Shown: positions 9,185 through 18,072, numbered from the stretch's first letter. The stretch: 64,000 nucleotides of DNA from Helicobacter aurati (GCF_003364265.1 NZ_NXLW01000009.1:1-64000), one strand, 5' to 3'. The notes: generated by a model not told the origin, from the letters alone. Numbers and translations: made by a program.

Positions 9185-11311
9185 ATGCAAAAGGAAAAAA
9201 CACAATATACCATTAATGAATCTTATCATAAGGGAAATTATTTTAATCGTGAATTAAGCTGGCTTCGATTCAATACGAGAGTCCTTAATGAGGCAAAAAA
9301 CACAAAGTTGCCTCTCTTAGAGAAGTTGAAGTTCCTCGCTATTTATAGTACAAATCTTGATGAATTTTATATGATTCGTGTCGCAGGGCTACAAAGACTA
9401 TTTTCTAATGGCGTTAGAGAAAGTGGAGCTGATAAGCTTACGCCTTTGGAGCAACTTACAGAGATTAGAGAATATATCAATAAGGAAAAACAAGAGATTG
9501 TAACTTTATATAACGATATAAAAAAGGCTCTAATCAAGGAAAAGCTTATCTTGCGTAACTTTGCAGAGCTGGACGCAAAAACAAAACAAGAAGTACATCA
9601 ATACTTCACAAATTACCTCTACCCGATTATCGTGCCGATTGTTGTAGATTCTGTCCATCCATTTCCACATCTCAATAATCTTAGTTTCGCGATTGCTATT
9701 ATGTTAAAAAATAAAGAAACCAAAGAAATTAAATATGGCATGGTAAGAATACCGCGTGTCCTCAAGCGGTTCGTACGTGTCAATAAAGACTCCTTTATTT
9801 TCACAGAAAGTATTGTAGGAGAATTTGCTGACGAGCTCTTTGAGGGCTATGAAACTCTTGCGTATATGCCATTTCGCGTTACAAGAAACGCCGATATGGA
9901 AATCGAGGAAGATGAAGCAGATGACTTTATTGTACTTATGAGCGAAGGTTTAAAATCCCGCAAGAAAGGCGAGATTGTACGATTAGAAGTAGGTATCACA
10001 GAGAGAGAAGCAGAACATAAAAAACTGCTTGAATTTGTGAATTCGCAGCTCAAGGTTCCAAAAGAAGACGTCTATGAATACCAAACGCCTCTTGGGTTTA
10101 ATTCATTCTGGGAATTAATAGGATTAAAGGAATACGCCTATCTTACTTCCACGCAATATGCCGCAAAAGTCCTGCCGCCATTAGATGGTGCTGGCAATAT
10201 CTTTGACTGCATTGACAAAGGAGATATATTATTGTTTCACCCCTATGAAAGCTTTGATTCGGTAATAAATTTTATCCAACAAGCAGCAAAAGACCCCGAT
10301 GTACTATCAATTAGGATGACGTTGTATCGTGTAGGGAATAACTCTCCTATCGTAAAGGCTCTTATGGAAGCAACAGAAAACAAACAAGTAACGGTTCTTG
10401 TAGAGCTTAAGGCACGATTTGATGAAGAAAACAACTTGCATTGGGCAAAATCTTTAGAATCTGCTGGGGCACATGTTATCTATGGAATACCCAACCTTAA
10501 AGTGCACGCAAAAATTGCCTTAGTTATCCGCAAAAAAGACGATAAGCTCCGTGAGTATGTGCATTTAAGTACGGGGAATTATAATGCACAAAGTGCGAAA
10601 ATCTACACAGATGTCAGCCTACTAAGTGCTAATACGCTTTTTGCTAAAGATGCTGTGAAGTTCTTCCATTCTCTGTCTACTGGAAGCTCCAAACATGTAA
10701 GATTAGAATCTCTCTACACCGCACCAACACAAATCAAAGAGCAACTTTTACAGCTTATCGCCAACGAATCTACGTATAAAGAGCAGGGTAAAATCATTAT
10801 GAAAGCCAATGCGTGCGTGGATATAGATATTATCAACGCTCTTTACAAAGCTTCTCAAGTGGGAGTAAAAATAGACTTGATTATTCGCGGAATCTGCTGT
10901 TTAAAGCCCGGGGTAAAAAACTTAAGCGAAAATATTCATGTCTACTCTATCGTAGGGAAATACTTGGAGCATGCCAGAATCTATTACTTCAAGCACGCTA
11001 AAGAATCTATTTATTTTGCAAGCGCAGATATTATGCCAAGAAACTTAGAAAGACGTATCGAATTATTAACACCCGCCATAGAATCAAATATCGCAGAAAA
11101 ACTAATGCAAATTCTTACTCTGCAGTTAAACGACACATTGCAACGTTATGAATTAAAAAGCGATGGGGAATATTATAAAGTTCCAGCAAAAGAAGGGGGA
11201 TTAAATTCGCAAGACGCATGGGAACGTATGACTAATCAAATCCACAATGCCAACAAAAAAGTCAACGAGAAAATGAAAAGATTGATTACTAGAATGATGG
11301 GAGAATCATAA
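9185..11311 (+). CDS. ppk1: Polyphosphate kinase 1
   Basis: Synthesises inorganic polyphosphate from ATP, reversibly, through a phosphohistidine intermediate. The 708-residue length is normal. The N domain opens with NRELSWLRFNTRVLNEA and STNLDEFYMIRVAG, both highly conserved. The autophosphorylated His is residue 441 in NLKVHAKIAL, and the downstream block HLSTGNYNAQSAKIYTD is the second conserved catalytic segment. AAGGAG six bases ahead of the ATG at 9185 supports the start. It is divergent from pepD across about 125 bases. Polyphosphate supports stress survival, motility and phosphate storage in relatives. Confidence 0.96.
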   Translation: MQKEKTQYTINESYHKGNYFNRELSWLRFNTRVLNEAKNTKLPLLEKLKFLAIYSTNLDEFYMIRVAGLQRLFSNGVRESGADKLTPLEQLTEIREYINKEKQEIVTLYNDIKKALIKEKLILRNFAELDAKTKQEVHQYFTNYLYPIIVPIVVDSVHPFPHLNNLSFAIAIMLKNKETKEIKYGMVRIPRVLKRFVRVNKDSFIFTESIVGEFADELFEGYETLAYMPFRVTRNADMEIEEDEADDFIVLMSEGLKSRKKGEIVRLEVGITEREAEHKKLLEFVNSQLKVPKEDVYEYQTPLGFNSFWELIGLKEYAYLTSTQYAAKVLPPLDGAGNIFDCIDKGDILLFHPYESFDSVINFIQQAAKDPDVLSIRMTLYRVGNNSPIVKALMEATENKQVTVLVELKARFDEENNLHWAKSLESAGAHVIYGIPNLKVHAKIALVIRKKDDKLREYVHLSTGNYNAQSAKIYTDVSLLSANTLFAKDAVKFFHSLSTGSSKHVRLESLYTAPTQIKEQLLQLIANESTYKEQGKIIMKANACVDIDIINALYKASQVGVKIDLIIRGICCLKPGVKNLSENIHVYSIVGKYLEHARIYYFKHAKESIYFASADIMPRNLERRIELLTPAIESNIAEKLMQILTLQLNDTLQRYELKSDGEYYKVPAKEGGLNSQDAWERMTNQIHNANKKVNEKMKRLITRMMGES

Positions 11312-11350
11312 TTTCTACCATACCCACAACACAGCCCATCCCTGCTCGTC

Positions 11351-12547
11351 CTACTTGTCCATTATTAAAGCATTATGAATCTCAAAAAGACTAGGGTTGC
11401 TCTTAAAATCCGCAATAGCTTCTTTATACACATCCAAGATTCTATCAATACTTCTATCGAGCGAATAGTTCGATGCCGATTCTTTATATTTACTTTTCAT
11501 TGCCTGTAATTCTTGAGGATGCTCTATCCAATAATCAATCTTCGCACACAAATCCTCCACGTTATTTGTTATAAATAAACTACGTGAGTCGAGGGCAAAT
11601 TGATTAGTTGCGCTCACTTTTGAATCTGCAATCACAGGAACCACGCCCACAGAGACCGCCTCTAAACATGAGATAGCTTCACTTTCTACTTGCGCGGGAT
11701 GCACATAAAGATTCATACATTTAAGCTTTTTGATTAAATCATGATTATCGATGAAACCAAATTCTACTTGATTGGGCAAAAGACTATCACATAAATTGCG
11801 CAAATACTTTTCTCTAGGACCAAGCCCGTGCAAATGCAGTTTAATGTTTTTTACGTATTTACTTTGAGCAATGGCTTTGATTAAAACATCTTGTCTTTTT
11901 TCTTTAGAGAATCTACCCACTGAAATAATATGAAAAAAAGAATCATCAACATGTTGCGTTTCTGATTCTGTAATATTCAACTGAAATCCATTGCTAATTA
12001 CATATTTCTTGCCTGCATATCCTGCCCTCTGTATTTCATCTTCCATAAGTTTACTTGGGCAATGAATATGATGGGTATAACGGTAAAATACCCTATAAAA
12101 TCTCCTAAATAAATACGCATTAAACCATGCAAAATCCATATTCATATTGTAACTAATATGTTGCGGCTGAAGATGAAATGCACCGATATAAGGGATTCGC
12201 ATTTTTCTGCATATTCGCATTCCCGCAATTTCCAACGCAAAAGGCAAATAAAAATGCGCAATATCACACCCTGTAAGGGCAGATTCTAAAACTCGTGAAT
12301 CCGGATAACCAAAAATCATGTGCTGCTTATGCGAAATCTCTGTAACAAGCGGGATATATCGCTCTCTAACAAAAAATAACTTCTCTCCTTCGCTTCCCAT
12401 AGCCTCATGCCGATTCTCTTGCGTGTCCGTTGCTACCACACGTACTTCATGCCCTCTCTTAATGAGTTCTCTTGCAAAACGAAAGGCTGTCATAGAAGTT
12501 CCATTACTTCTATCGTTATAGCTATCTACAATAATGGCTACAATCAT
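11351..12547 (-). CDS. cgt: Cholesterol alpha-glucosyltransferase (GT4)
   Basis: Transfers glucose from UDP-glucose to host-derived cholesterol to make cholesteryl alpha-glucoside at the inner membrane, a hallmark lipid of Helicobacter used in immune evasion. The protein (398 aa) matches my recollection of H. pylori HP0421 closely at NGTSMTAFRF near the N-terminus, ERYIPLVTEISHKQH, PYIGAFHLQPQHISYNM and HHIHCPSK. The GT4 donor site shows VESEAISCLEAVSVGVVPV with the E-x7-E pair. Basic and aromatic residues (RRFYRVFYRYTHH) fit peripheral membrane attachment. Its ATG overlaps the stop of the preceding hotdog gene by one base (TAATG), so the two are cotranslated. Confidence 0.9.
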   Translation of the reverse strand: MIVAIIVDSYNDRSNGTSMTAFRFARELIKRGHEVRVVATDTQENRHEAMGSEGEKLFFVRERYIPLVTEISHKQHMIFGYPDSRVLESALTGCDIAHFYLPFALEIAGMRICRKMRIPYIGAFHLQPQHISYNMNMDFAWFNAYLFRRFYRVFYRYTHHIHCPSKLMEDEIQRAGYAGKKYVISNGFQLNITESETQHVDDSFFHIISVGRFSKEKRQDVLIKAIAQSKYVKNIKLHLHGLGPREKYLRNLCDSLLPNQVEFGFIDNHDLIKKLKCMNLYVHPAQVESEAISCLEAVSVGVVPVIADSKVSATNQFALDSRSLFITNNVEDLCAKIDYWIEHPQELQAMKSKYKESASNYSLDRSIDRILDVYKEAIADFKSNPSLFEIHNALIMDK

Positions 12548-12993
12548 TAATTATCAAATTTCAATTTAAAGATTTTTTTGTCGAATACAGCAACGTAAAA
12601 TATACCGTAAAAGATTTTAATATCTAATAGAAAGCCTTCTACTTTTATTTCGCATTTTTTAGTGTCGTCTTGCAAGGCTTCGGCTTTAAAAATAACTTCG
12701 TGTCCCAATTCAATGGGTGCCAAAAACTTTACATCAGCACCAATAATAAGACTGTTTTTTTTATTGAGGGCAGTTAGGGCGGCATGGGCGGCTGAACTAA
12801 ACACAAATCCACTATGAATCAGACGTGAATCTACGCACATTTCTGGAATAGGGGTAAAAACTACTTTAGAGAGATTATTTGCAAGTCCCACTAATTCACC
12901 TGAAAATTTAAAATTTAAATCCTTAGCGATACTTCTATCTTCTAGGTGATTTGTAAAAGGGGTACTTTGCACAAGATTCTCTTCTGACATCAT
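12547..12993 (-). CDS. Hotdog-fold thioesterase-like protein (HP0420 type)
   Basis: A protein of about 148 residues with a hotdog-fold layout: a hydrophobic helix (VFSSAAHAALTAL) following a loop with R-L-I-H-S-G, then strands ending in a thioesterase-like sheet (FLAPIELGHEVIFKAEAL). In H. pylori the gene before cgt, HP0420, is a hotdog thioesterase of unknown substrate, and the same order is kept here. The stop overlaps the cgt start by one base. AAGGAGG lies directly upstream of two adjacent ATGs; 12993 is given, and 12990 is equally possible. It probably acts on an acyl-CoA or acyl group linked to lipid metabolism, perhaps acylation of cholesteryl glucoside, but that is an inference from gene order. 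Confidence 0.75.
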   Translation of the reverse strand: MMSEENLVQSTPFTNHLEDRSIAKDLNFKFSGELVGLANNLSKVVFTPIPEMCVDSRLIHSGFVFSSAAHAALTALNKKNSLIIGADVKFLAPIELGHEVIFKAEALQDDTKKCEIKVEGFLLDIKIFYGIFYVAVFDKKIFKLKFDN

Positions 12994-13125
12994 AATCCTC
13001 CTTATAATCAATACAAACATTTTAAAATAAGATTCTAACACAAAATTAAGAACTTCACATAATCAAGAGCAGAACTCTATCCCGCAATGATACAATAGAG
13101 TTTATGTTTCATTATCGAGGAAATA

Positions 13126-13761
13126 ATGTATTCTTTGCTTACAACCAATCCAGATCCTACAATTCCGATTGTTTCAGCTACCTATCAAGTCAAACAATCA
13201 GAGTTTATTGCCTATCTTTACACATTTTCGGATATAGCACATACAAGCAATATGGAAACAAGACAAACGCTAGATTCGATTCTAGCTAATTTGCACAACG
13301 AGCATAAGAAAGCTGCCCATTTCACATTGGCTTCACGTATGATAAATGCCAACAGACAAATTGTCGAATCTAGCAGCGATGATAAAGAGCCGAAAGGCAG
13401 TGCTGGTATGCCTATATTGTCGGTTTTACGCGGCGAACAATTAATTGATGTTTTATGTGTGTGTGTCCGCTATTTTGGTGGAATAAAGCTTGGTATTGGT
13501 GGGCTTGTGCGCGCTTATACACAAGCAAGCCTTAAGGCAATTACACAAGCCAAAGAAAACGGATTCTTAGAATCTTATAACTTCAAAGAAACCATTATCA
13601 TTACGGATTCCATTACACAATACAACCGCATTGCGCATTATGCCAATATTCATCACATAAAGATCGTGCAGCGAGAATTTCTGGGGGAAACTTTTAAGCT
13701 TATTCTACAAGGACAGCCACAAAACATTCAAAATTTTCTAACCAGCATTAAAAAATACTAA
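13126..13761 (+). CDS. YigZ/IMPACT family protein
   Basis: A 211-residue cytoplasmic member of the YigZ/IMPACT (UPF0029) family. The signature lies in the N-terminal domain: SSDDKEPKGSAGMPIL, then VRYFGGIKLGIGGLVRAY. The C-terminal third has the usual ferredoxin-like add-on domain (ITDSITQYNRIAHYANI). Family members in eukaryotes regulate the eIF2-alpha kinase Gcn2. The bacterial role is not settled; ribosome or nucleic-acid binding is suspected. GAGGAAATA directly before the ATG at 13126 sets the start. It is divergent from the hotdog gene and followed by a transporter about 60 bases downstream. Confidence 0.88.
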   Translation: MYSLLTTNPDPTIPIVSATYQVKQSEFIAYLYTFSDIAHTSNMETRQTLDSILANLHNEHKKAAHFTLASRMINANRQIVESSSDDKEPKGSAGMPILSVLRGEQLIDVLCVCVRYFGGIKLGIGGLVRAYTQASLKAITQAKENGFLESYNFKETIIITDSITQYNRIAHYANIHHIKIVQREFLGETFKLILQGQPQNIQNFLTSIKKY

Positions 13762-13819
13762 AGCAAACAAGCCAACGGAGTTTTGCTATAATGTTCTTGA
13801 ATTACAACCACAAGAGTAA

Positions 13820-14734
13820 ATGATGATATTAGCAATGTATAGCATATTCGTTTTTATCTTTATTGGCTATGTTGCAAAAATACTACGTCTAGTGGGAAAT
13901 AAACAAAGCGGTATTCTACTTGGATTTTTACTTAATTTCGCATTGCCCGCGCAAATCTTTAATGGCACATATCACGCAGAGATTGATATTGCTTTTTTAT
14001 TTATGTGCTGCATTGCCTTGTTGTGCAACATTTGTGCAGCAATGATTCTCTTATTAATAGGCAAACTTTTTCATATCCATAAAGACAATATTATTGTGCT
14101 ATGTCTAATGGGCATGCTAGGCAATACACTCTACTTGGGGTTGCCCATCATCAAAGGGGCATTAGGAGAGGACTATGCTAATCAAGTTGTGGTTTATGAT
14201 CAGTTTGTAACGGGAATCCCTTTTGCATTTCTCGCGCCAATTATATTGAGTTTGGGAGGCAAAGGCACATTTTCATTACGCGCTGTCATGATTCGACTTT
14301 TTAAAAGCCCCCTCTTTTTATCTTTAATATGTGGATTTGCTTTTCGATTGATTCCATTTGAAATTCCACAAGATTTATTTGTACCCCTGCAAAGTCTCGC
14401 TCAAACTGCCACTCCTGTCGCGCTTTTTGCTATTGGCGTGCAACTTGAATTAAAAGGAATATTAGATTGGAAGCTTACGTCATTGTTGTTGACTGCAAAA
14501 ATGATTCTTGCTCCATTAATCATGTTTTGTTTTGTGTATTTTGTTATAGGCGGCTTTACAAATCAATGGCGCATGGCATTGCTAGAAGTTGCAATGCCCC
14601 CTCTTGTTAGCGGAGTAGTGCTCGCAATAAAAGCAAAATTGAATGGTAGATTGGCACTTAATAGTGTGGCGTTTGGCTTGTTGATAAGCTTTATCACAAT
14701 TCCTGCTTGGCTGTTTTGCATCGAAAATATATAA
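13820..14734 (+). CDS. AEC-family (auxin efflux carrier type) permease
   Basis: A very hydrophobic 304-residue inner-membrane protein with about ten predicted transmembrane helices and the two-half layout of the AEC family. The N-terminus (MYSIFVFIFIGYVAKIL, then LLGFLLNFALPAQIFNG) is typical, including the conserved N-F-A-L-P stretch that breaks a helix. The second half repeats this with LEVAMPPLVSGVVLA. Bacterial relatives move malate, malonate and similar carboxylates, but the substrate cannot be read here. Two tandem ATGs occur at 13820 and 13823, with only a weak AGAG box upstream. It lies head-to-tail after the YigZ-family gene and converges on the C39 peptidase gene. Confidence 0.85.
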   Translation: MMILAMYSIFVFIFIGYVAKILRLVGNKQSGILLGFLLNFALPAQIFNGTYHAEIDIAFLFMCCIALLCNICAAMILLLIGKLFHIHKDNIIVLCLMGMLGNTLYLGLPIIKGALGEDYANQVVVYDQFVTGIPFAFLAPIILSLGGKGTFSLRAVMIRLFKSPLFLSLICGFAFRLIPFEIPQDLFVPLQSLAQTATPVALFAIGVQLELKGILDWKLTSLLLTAKMILAPLIMFCFVYFVIGGFTNQWRMALLEVAMPPLVSGVVLAIKAKLNGRLALNSVAFGLLISFITIPAWLFCIENI

Positions 14735-14858
14735 CAAGCAAGGGGGATCTTCTTTGATTCTAATCCTACTCTTTTTGGGACTATAAGCGACTCTTGTATT
14801 TGGCTTTGTTGTGTAGAATACAGCATTATCAATAATATATCCTGTTCTAAACCTGATT

Positions 14859-15545
14859 CTAACGTCCAATTGTATCTTTTATGACGTCATAAACAAACGT
14901 TGTGTCATGTTTAGTTTTCATGAAGCTCTCATCGCCAACCAATGTATTATCGCCCGGGGTAATAGCAAGAATTTTCCCGGGATAATGTAAGTCTTTTCGT
15001 TGATAAAACATCTCTTGAAATTTTTTAAGGCTTACTTTGATATTGCCAAAACTTGGATCGGCTAGATAAACGAAATGCTTGTCTATGCCTTTATAGACAG
15101 TAAAATGTTCATTGTCTCTTATTTTGACGTAAATAATAACAGGGGCTTTGAGCTTCGCAAGAGATTCTAAAGTGAGTGCCAATCCTAACGCTTTCATTCC
15201 TTTTTTTTGGGCATAGTTTGCCAAATCCAGAAAAGAAAGGTTTGCTTCTTTCCGCAACTCCTCATCGTTTTCGATTTCTTCTTTTTTGCTGCTGTCAATG
15301 CCTTTTGATAAAAGGATAGAATCCAAAATTTCTTTTTCCCCTATTTCGAAATGATAATAGTAGTTAAGAATCGTTGCAAGCGAAGCACTTCCACAACTAT
15401 AATCATATTTCTGTTTGATAAGATTGCCGTCTCTTATCTGTGTCCATGAAGTAATATTTTTTTGCAGCACGGTTGAATCGATATTAATAAAAACCTCTGC
15501 ACAACAAAAAGAGAGGCACAAACATACAAAGGGCGCGAATTTCAT
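14859..15545 (-). CDS. Sec-exported C39-family (double-glycine) peptidase
   Basis: A 228-residue cysteine peptidase with an N-terminal Sec signal peptide (hydrophobic stretch 5-16) and no ABC transporter domains, so it should act in the periplasm. The full C39 active site is visible: oxyanion Gln 45, nucleophile Cys 51 in YSCGSASLAT, His 147 in EHFTVYKGI and Asp 163 in LADPSFGNIK. C39 domains cut leader peptides after double-glycine motifs. Free-standing, Sec-exported forms occur in the Fap functional amyloid system (FapD). The ATG is two bases after the stop of the upstream barrel gene, so the pair is translationally coupled. With the small double-glycine-like peptide gene two genes upstream, this suggests that the peptide is its substrate; that is inference. 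Confidence 0.85.
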   Translation of the reverse strand: MKFAPFVCLCLSFCCAEVFINIDSTVLQKNITSWTQIRDGNLIKQKYDYSCGSASLATILNYYYHFEIGEKEILDSILLSKGIDSSKKEEIENDEELRKEANLSFLDLANYAQKKGMKALGLALTLESLAKLKAPVIIYVKIRDNEHFTVYKGIDKHFVYLADPSFGNIKVSLKKFQEMFYQRKDLHYPGKILAITPGDNTLVGDESFMKTKHDTTFVYDVIKDTIGR

Positions 15546-15547
15546 GA

Positions 15548-16442
15548 TTAGATTCTGTAAGAAAATGTAAAATTAACGGCATTGCTTACATAATTGTCCG
15601 TTTCAAGCCTTTCGATATTTGCAAAGAAAATAAGATCTTGACGTATTTCGCAAGCAACCCCAACGCTATAAGCAACAGAAGAACCTTCCCACGCAACAAC
15701 ATTACCGTCAATGCTATCTTTTGTCTTATACTGATACTTTATGCCGAAATTCAAAGAAACATAAGGATTCACAGCAAAATATACTGTAGGGCTAATGGAA
15801 ATAATTTCTCCATTATTGCTAGACAGATTCTTAAATTTATTTTCTAAATTTATTCGAAAGCTTGCCTGTACAAGAAAAACAATAGGATCAACAGTATAAA
15901 AACTTGTGGCAAAGAATGAATATCCTTTAAAATATTGTAGTGCATCGCTACCATCGCTAAATCTCGTTACGTTCATTATATCTACACTGCTACCAACAAG
16001 CAAAGAGGGGGAATTTGCCTTCTTTTTTTGCTTCTACCAAGAAGCCAAGATTCCATGTATTGAAGTTTCCGTTGTTTGTTGTAGTAAAAGTTCTATTCGC
16101 GTTTGTGGTATTTTGTTGCCAAAAAGCACTAAGGGAGCTAAAAATTTCTGTTCTCTCATAAATACCGTATCGCGCCGACAAGGAGAAGTTTAGGTAATCT
16201 TGATTGAGATTAGTGTAATTCGTTATAGGAATGCGAATAAAGCTTCCATCTGGCATTTGATATGGAATAGAAGTTAACAGAGCATTTTTGCTTTTAAGAT
16301 TAATATAAGAAATAGAGGGAAGTAGTCGCAACTGCTTCTTTTTGCTAAGAATTTCATCAATATTAACAGACCTTGCTTCTAAAGAATCTATTATCGCAAC
16401 AAAGAGTAAAGTTGATAAAGTTGCTCTACTCCATGACATCAT
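15548..16442 (-). pseudogene. Outer-membrane beta-barrel channel split by a +1 frameshift
   Basis: Two frames read as one barrel of about 297 residues. The 5' part (16442 to 15990) has a signal peptide, a short helix-like start (VNIDEILSKKKQL), then strands ending NTWNLGFLVEAKKEGKFP. The 3' part continues in the next frame as SLLVGSSVDIMN and strands to the end NFTFSYRI. Skipping one base restores a continuous barrel. Candidate sites are the G5 run at 16007-16011 (five C on the coding strand), which would join FP to SLLVG, or the T7 run at 16023-16029. The strand pattern resembles the Phenol_MetA_deg/FapF-like channel group. It sits between the small peptide gene and the C39 peptidase gene. 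A sequencing error, real inactivation or phase variation are all possible. Confidence 0.7.
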
Positions 16443-16486
16443 GGGTTATAACTTTCACACATTGGTTGCCACGTTATAATCTCTTA

Positions 16487-16768
16487 TTATTTTGAATTTG
16501 TTGTGAGATCTCTATATGCTTGGTCAATAAGGATTCCAAGAAGAAGTGGCCAAAATTCGCCTTTTGTCTCTTTCATCTCTTTAGAATCTAAAATAGCTAC
16601 TTTATTTGTTTCAATTCCGTTAAATAAGAAATTGGCATCAGCTTGTGAAATTGTTGCTACTTTATTGGTAGCAGTCATTGATTCAAGATTCTCATTTATT
16701 GCTTTTGCCTGCATAAAACTTAAACTTAATACTGAACTTAAAATCAGACTTGAAACTATCTTTGTCAT
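16487..16768 (-). CDS. Sec-exported small peptide precursor with double-glycine-like leader
   Basis: A 93-residue precursor. Residues 1-23 are a Sec signal peptide ending in A-K-A. After a polar spacer comes LDSKEMKETKGE (60-71), which matches the double-glycine leader register: Leu at -12, Glu at -8, Met at -7, Thr at -4, Gly at -2, with Glu in place of the last Gly. The predicted released tail (72-93) starts FWPLLLGILIDQAY and is hydrophobic then charged. It is the first gene of a minus-strand unit with the barrel and the C39 peptidase, 44 bases before the barrel. I recognise no named family. It could be a bacteriocin-like, signalling or fibre-forming peptide; a non-secreted regulatory role is unlikely given the signal peptide. 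Confidence 0.75.
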   Translation of the reverse strand: MTKIVSSLILSSVLSLSFMQAKAINENLESMTATNKVATISQADANFLFNGIETNKVAILDSKEMKETKGEFWPLLLGILIDQAYRDLTTNSK

Positions 16769-17022
16769 ATTATATTCCTTGTAAGTAATTTAAAATTTTA
16801 TTAGGGTCACAATAAACTAGCCCTAAGTAAATTATATCATAATCTATAGTATAAGATAAAATTATATTTCATATTTATAGAAATAATGATGTAATAAATA
16901 ATTAAAATACTGATACTAATATTTTAATAGTTAACTTCAAAATACACAAAGATAAACAACCTTATTCTCTCAAATAGCTATAATTGCATAACTTACCTAA
17001 GCACAACAAGAAAGGAATCATA

Positions 17023-18072
17023 ATGAAACGATATAGCGATGAAGAAATCCTTGATATGATGCAAAATATGCCGTTAAGAGAATTAGGCAAAATGGCAAAT
17101 AAAAGAAAGGCGGAACTCCACCCTAATAAAATTACTTCTTTTATCGTTGATAGAAACATCAACTATACAAATATTTGCTGGGTTGATTGTAAGTTTTGCG
17201 CATTTAAGAGACGATTGGGCGAAGATGGCGAATATATTTTAAGCTTCGAAGAAATAGATTCCAAAATCGAAGAACTATTAGCTATTGGAGGAACGCAGAT
17301 TCTCTTTCAGGGAGGCGTGCATCCAAAACTAAAAATTGATTATTATGAGAATCTTGTTTCACATATTGCAAACAAGTACCCCACGATAACTATTCACGGT
17401 TTCTCTGCAATAGAAATAAACTTTATTGCGAAAATTTCTAAACTAAGCATTAAAGAAGTTTTAGTGCGACTACAAAAAGCAGGGCTTGCTTCTATTCCGG
17501 GTGCTGGCGCAGAGATTCTTAGCGATTCTGTGCGGGATTTAATTGCCCCTAAAAAGCTCTCTAGCGATGAATGGATTGAAGTGCACGCCCAGGCGCACAA
17601 AATCAGTATGAAAAGCACAGCAACAATGATGTTTGGCAGCCTCGAAAACAATCTTGATATAGTCGAACATTGGAGGAGAATACGAGACTTGCAAGATGAG
17701 ACAGGAGGATTTCGAGCTTTTATATTATGGAGCTTTCAACCAAATAATACGCCACTCAAGGAACAATATCCACATATACAGAAAGCTAGCTCTAACCGCT
17801 ATTTACGACTTTTAGCCTGTTCTAGGCTCTATTTGGATAATATCAAAAATATTCAAAGTAGTTGGGTTACACAAGGAAGCCACATCGGACAATTAGCACT
17901 TCTCTTTGGCGCAAATGATTTGGGCAGCACAATGATGGAAGAAAATGTCGTTTCATCTGCGGGCGCATGTAATTCCATGAATCAAGATGAAATGATAACT
18001 TTGATAAAAGACATAAATGAAATCCCAGCAAAAAGAAATACGGCTTATGAAATATTAGAAACATTTGCGTGA
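17023..18072 (+). CDS. mqnC: Cyclic dehypoxanthinylfutalosine synthase (radical SAM)
   Basis: Radical SAM enzyme that cyclises dehypoxanthine futalosine in the futalosine pathway of menaquinone synthesis, the route used by Helicobacter and Campylobacter. The [4Fe-4S] cluster motif C-x3-C-x2-C is seen at Cys 52, 56 and 59 (ICWVDCKFCAFKR), preceded by SFIVDRNINYTN. Family blocks ILFQGGVHP, IHGFSAIEI, SIPGAGAEILSD and FQPNNTPL follow. The start at 17023 has AAAGGA eight bases upstream, giving 349 residues; an ATG 13 codons earlier lacks such a site. It stands alone, divergent from the small peptide cassette across an AT-rich gap of about 250 bases in which I see no gene. Confidence 0.94.
   Translation: MKRYSDEEILDMMQNMPLRELGKMANKRKAELHPNKITSFIVDRNINYTNICWVDCKFCAFKRRLGEDGEYILSFEEIDSKIEELLAIGGTQILFQGGVHPKLKIDYYENLVSHIANKYPTITIHGFSAIEINFIAKISKLSIKEVLVRLQKAGLASIPGAGAEILSDSVRDLIAPKKLSSDEWIEVHAQAHKISMKSTATMMFGSLENNLDIVEHWRRIRDLQDETGGFRAFILWSFQPNNTPLKEQYPHIQKASSNRYLRLLACSRLYLDNIKNIQSSWVTQGSHIGQLALLFGANDLGSTMMEENVVSSAGACNSMNQDEMITLIKDINEIPAKRNTAYEILETFA

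Noticed and set aside
14582-14869. Minus-strand frame after the C39 gene reading about 95 residues, as a possible fourth gene of the cassette
   Set aside because: More than half lies antisense to the permease gene, the visible part has no signal peptide or leader motif, and no ribosome site was found. I see only the C39 tail and a gap.
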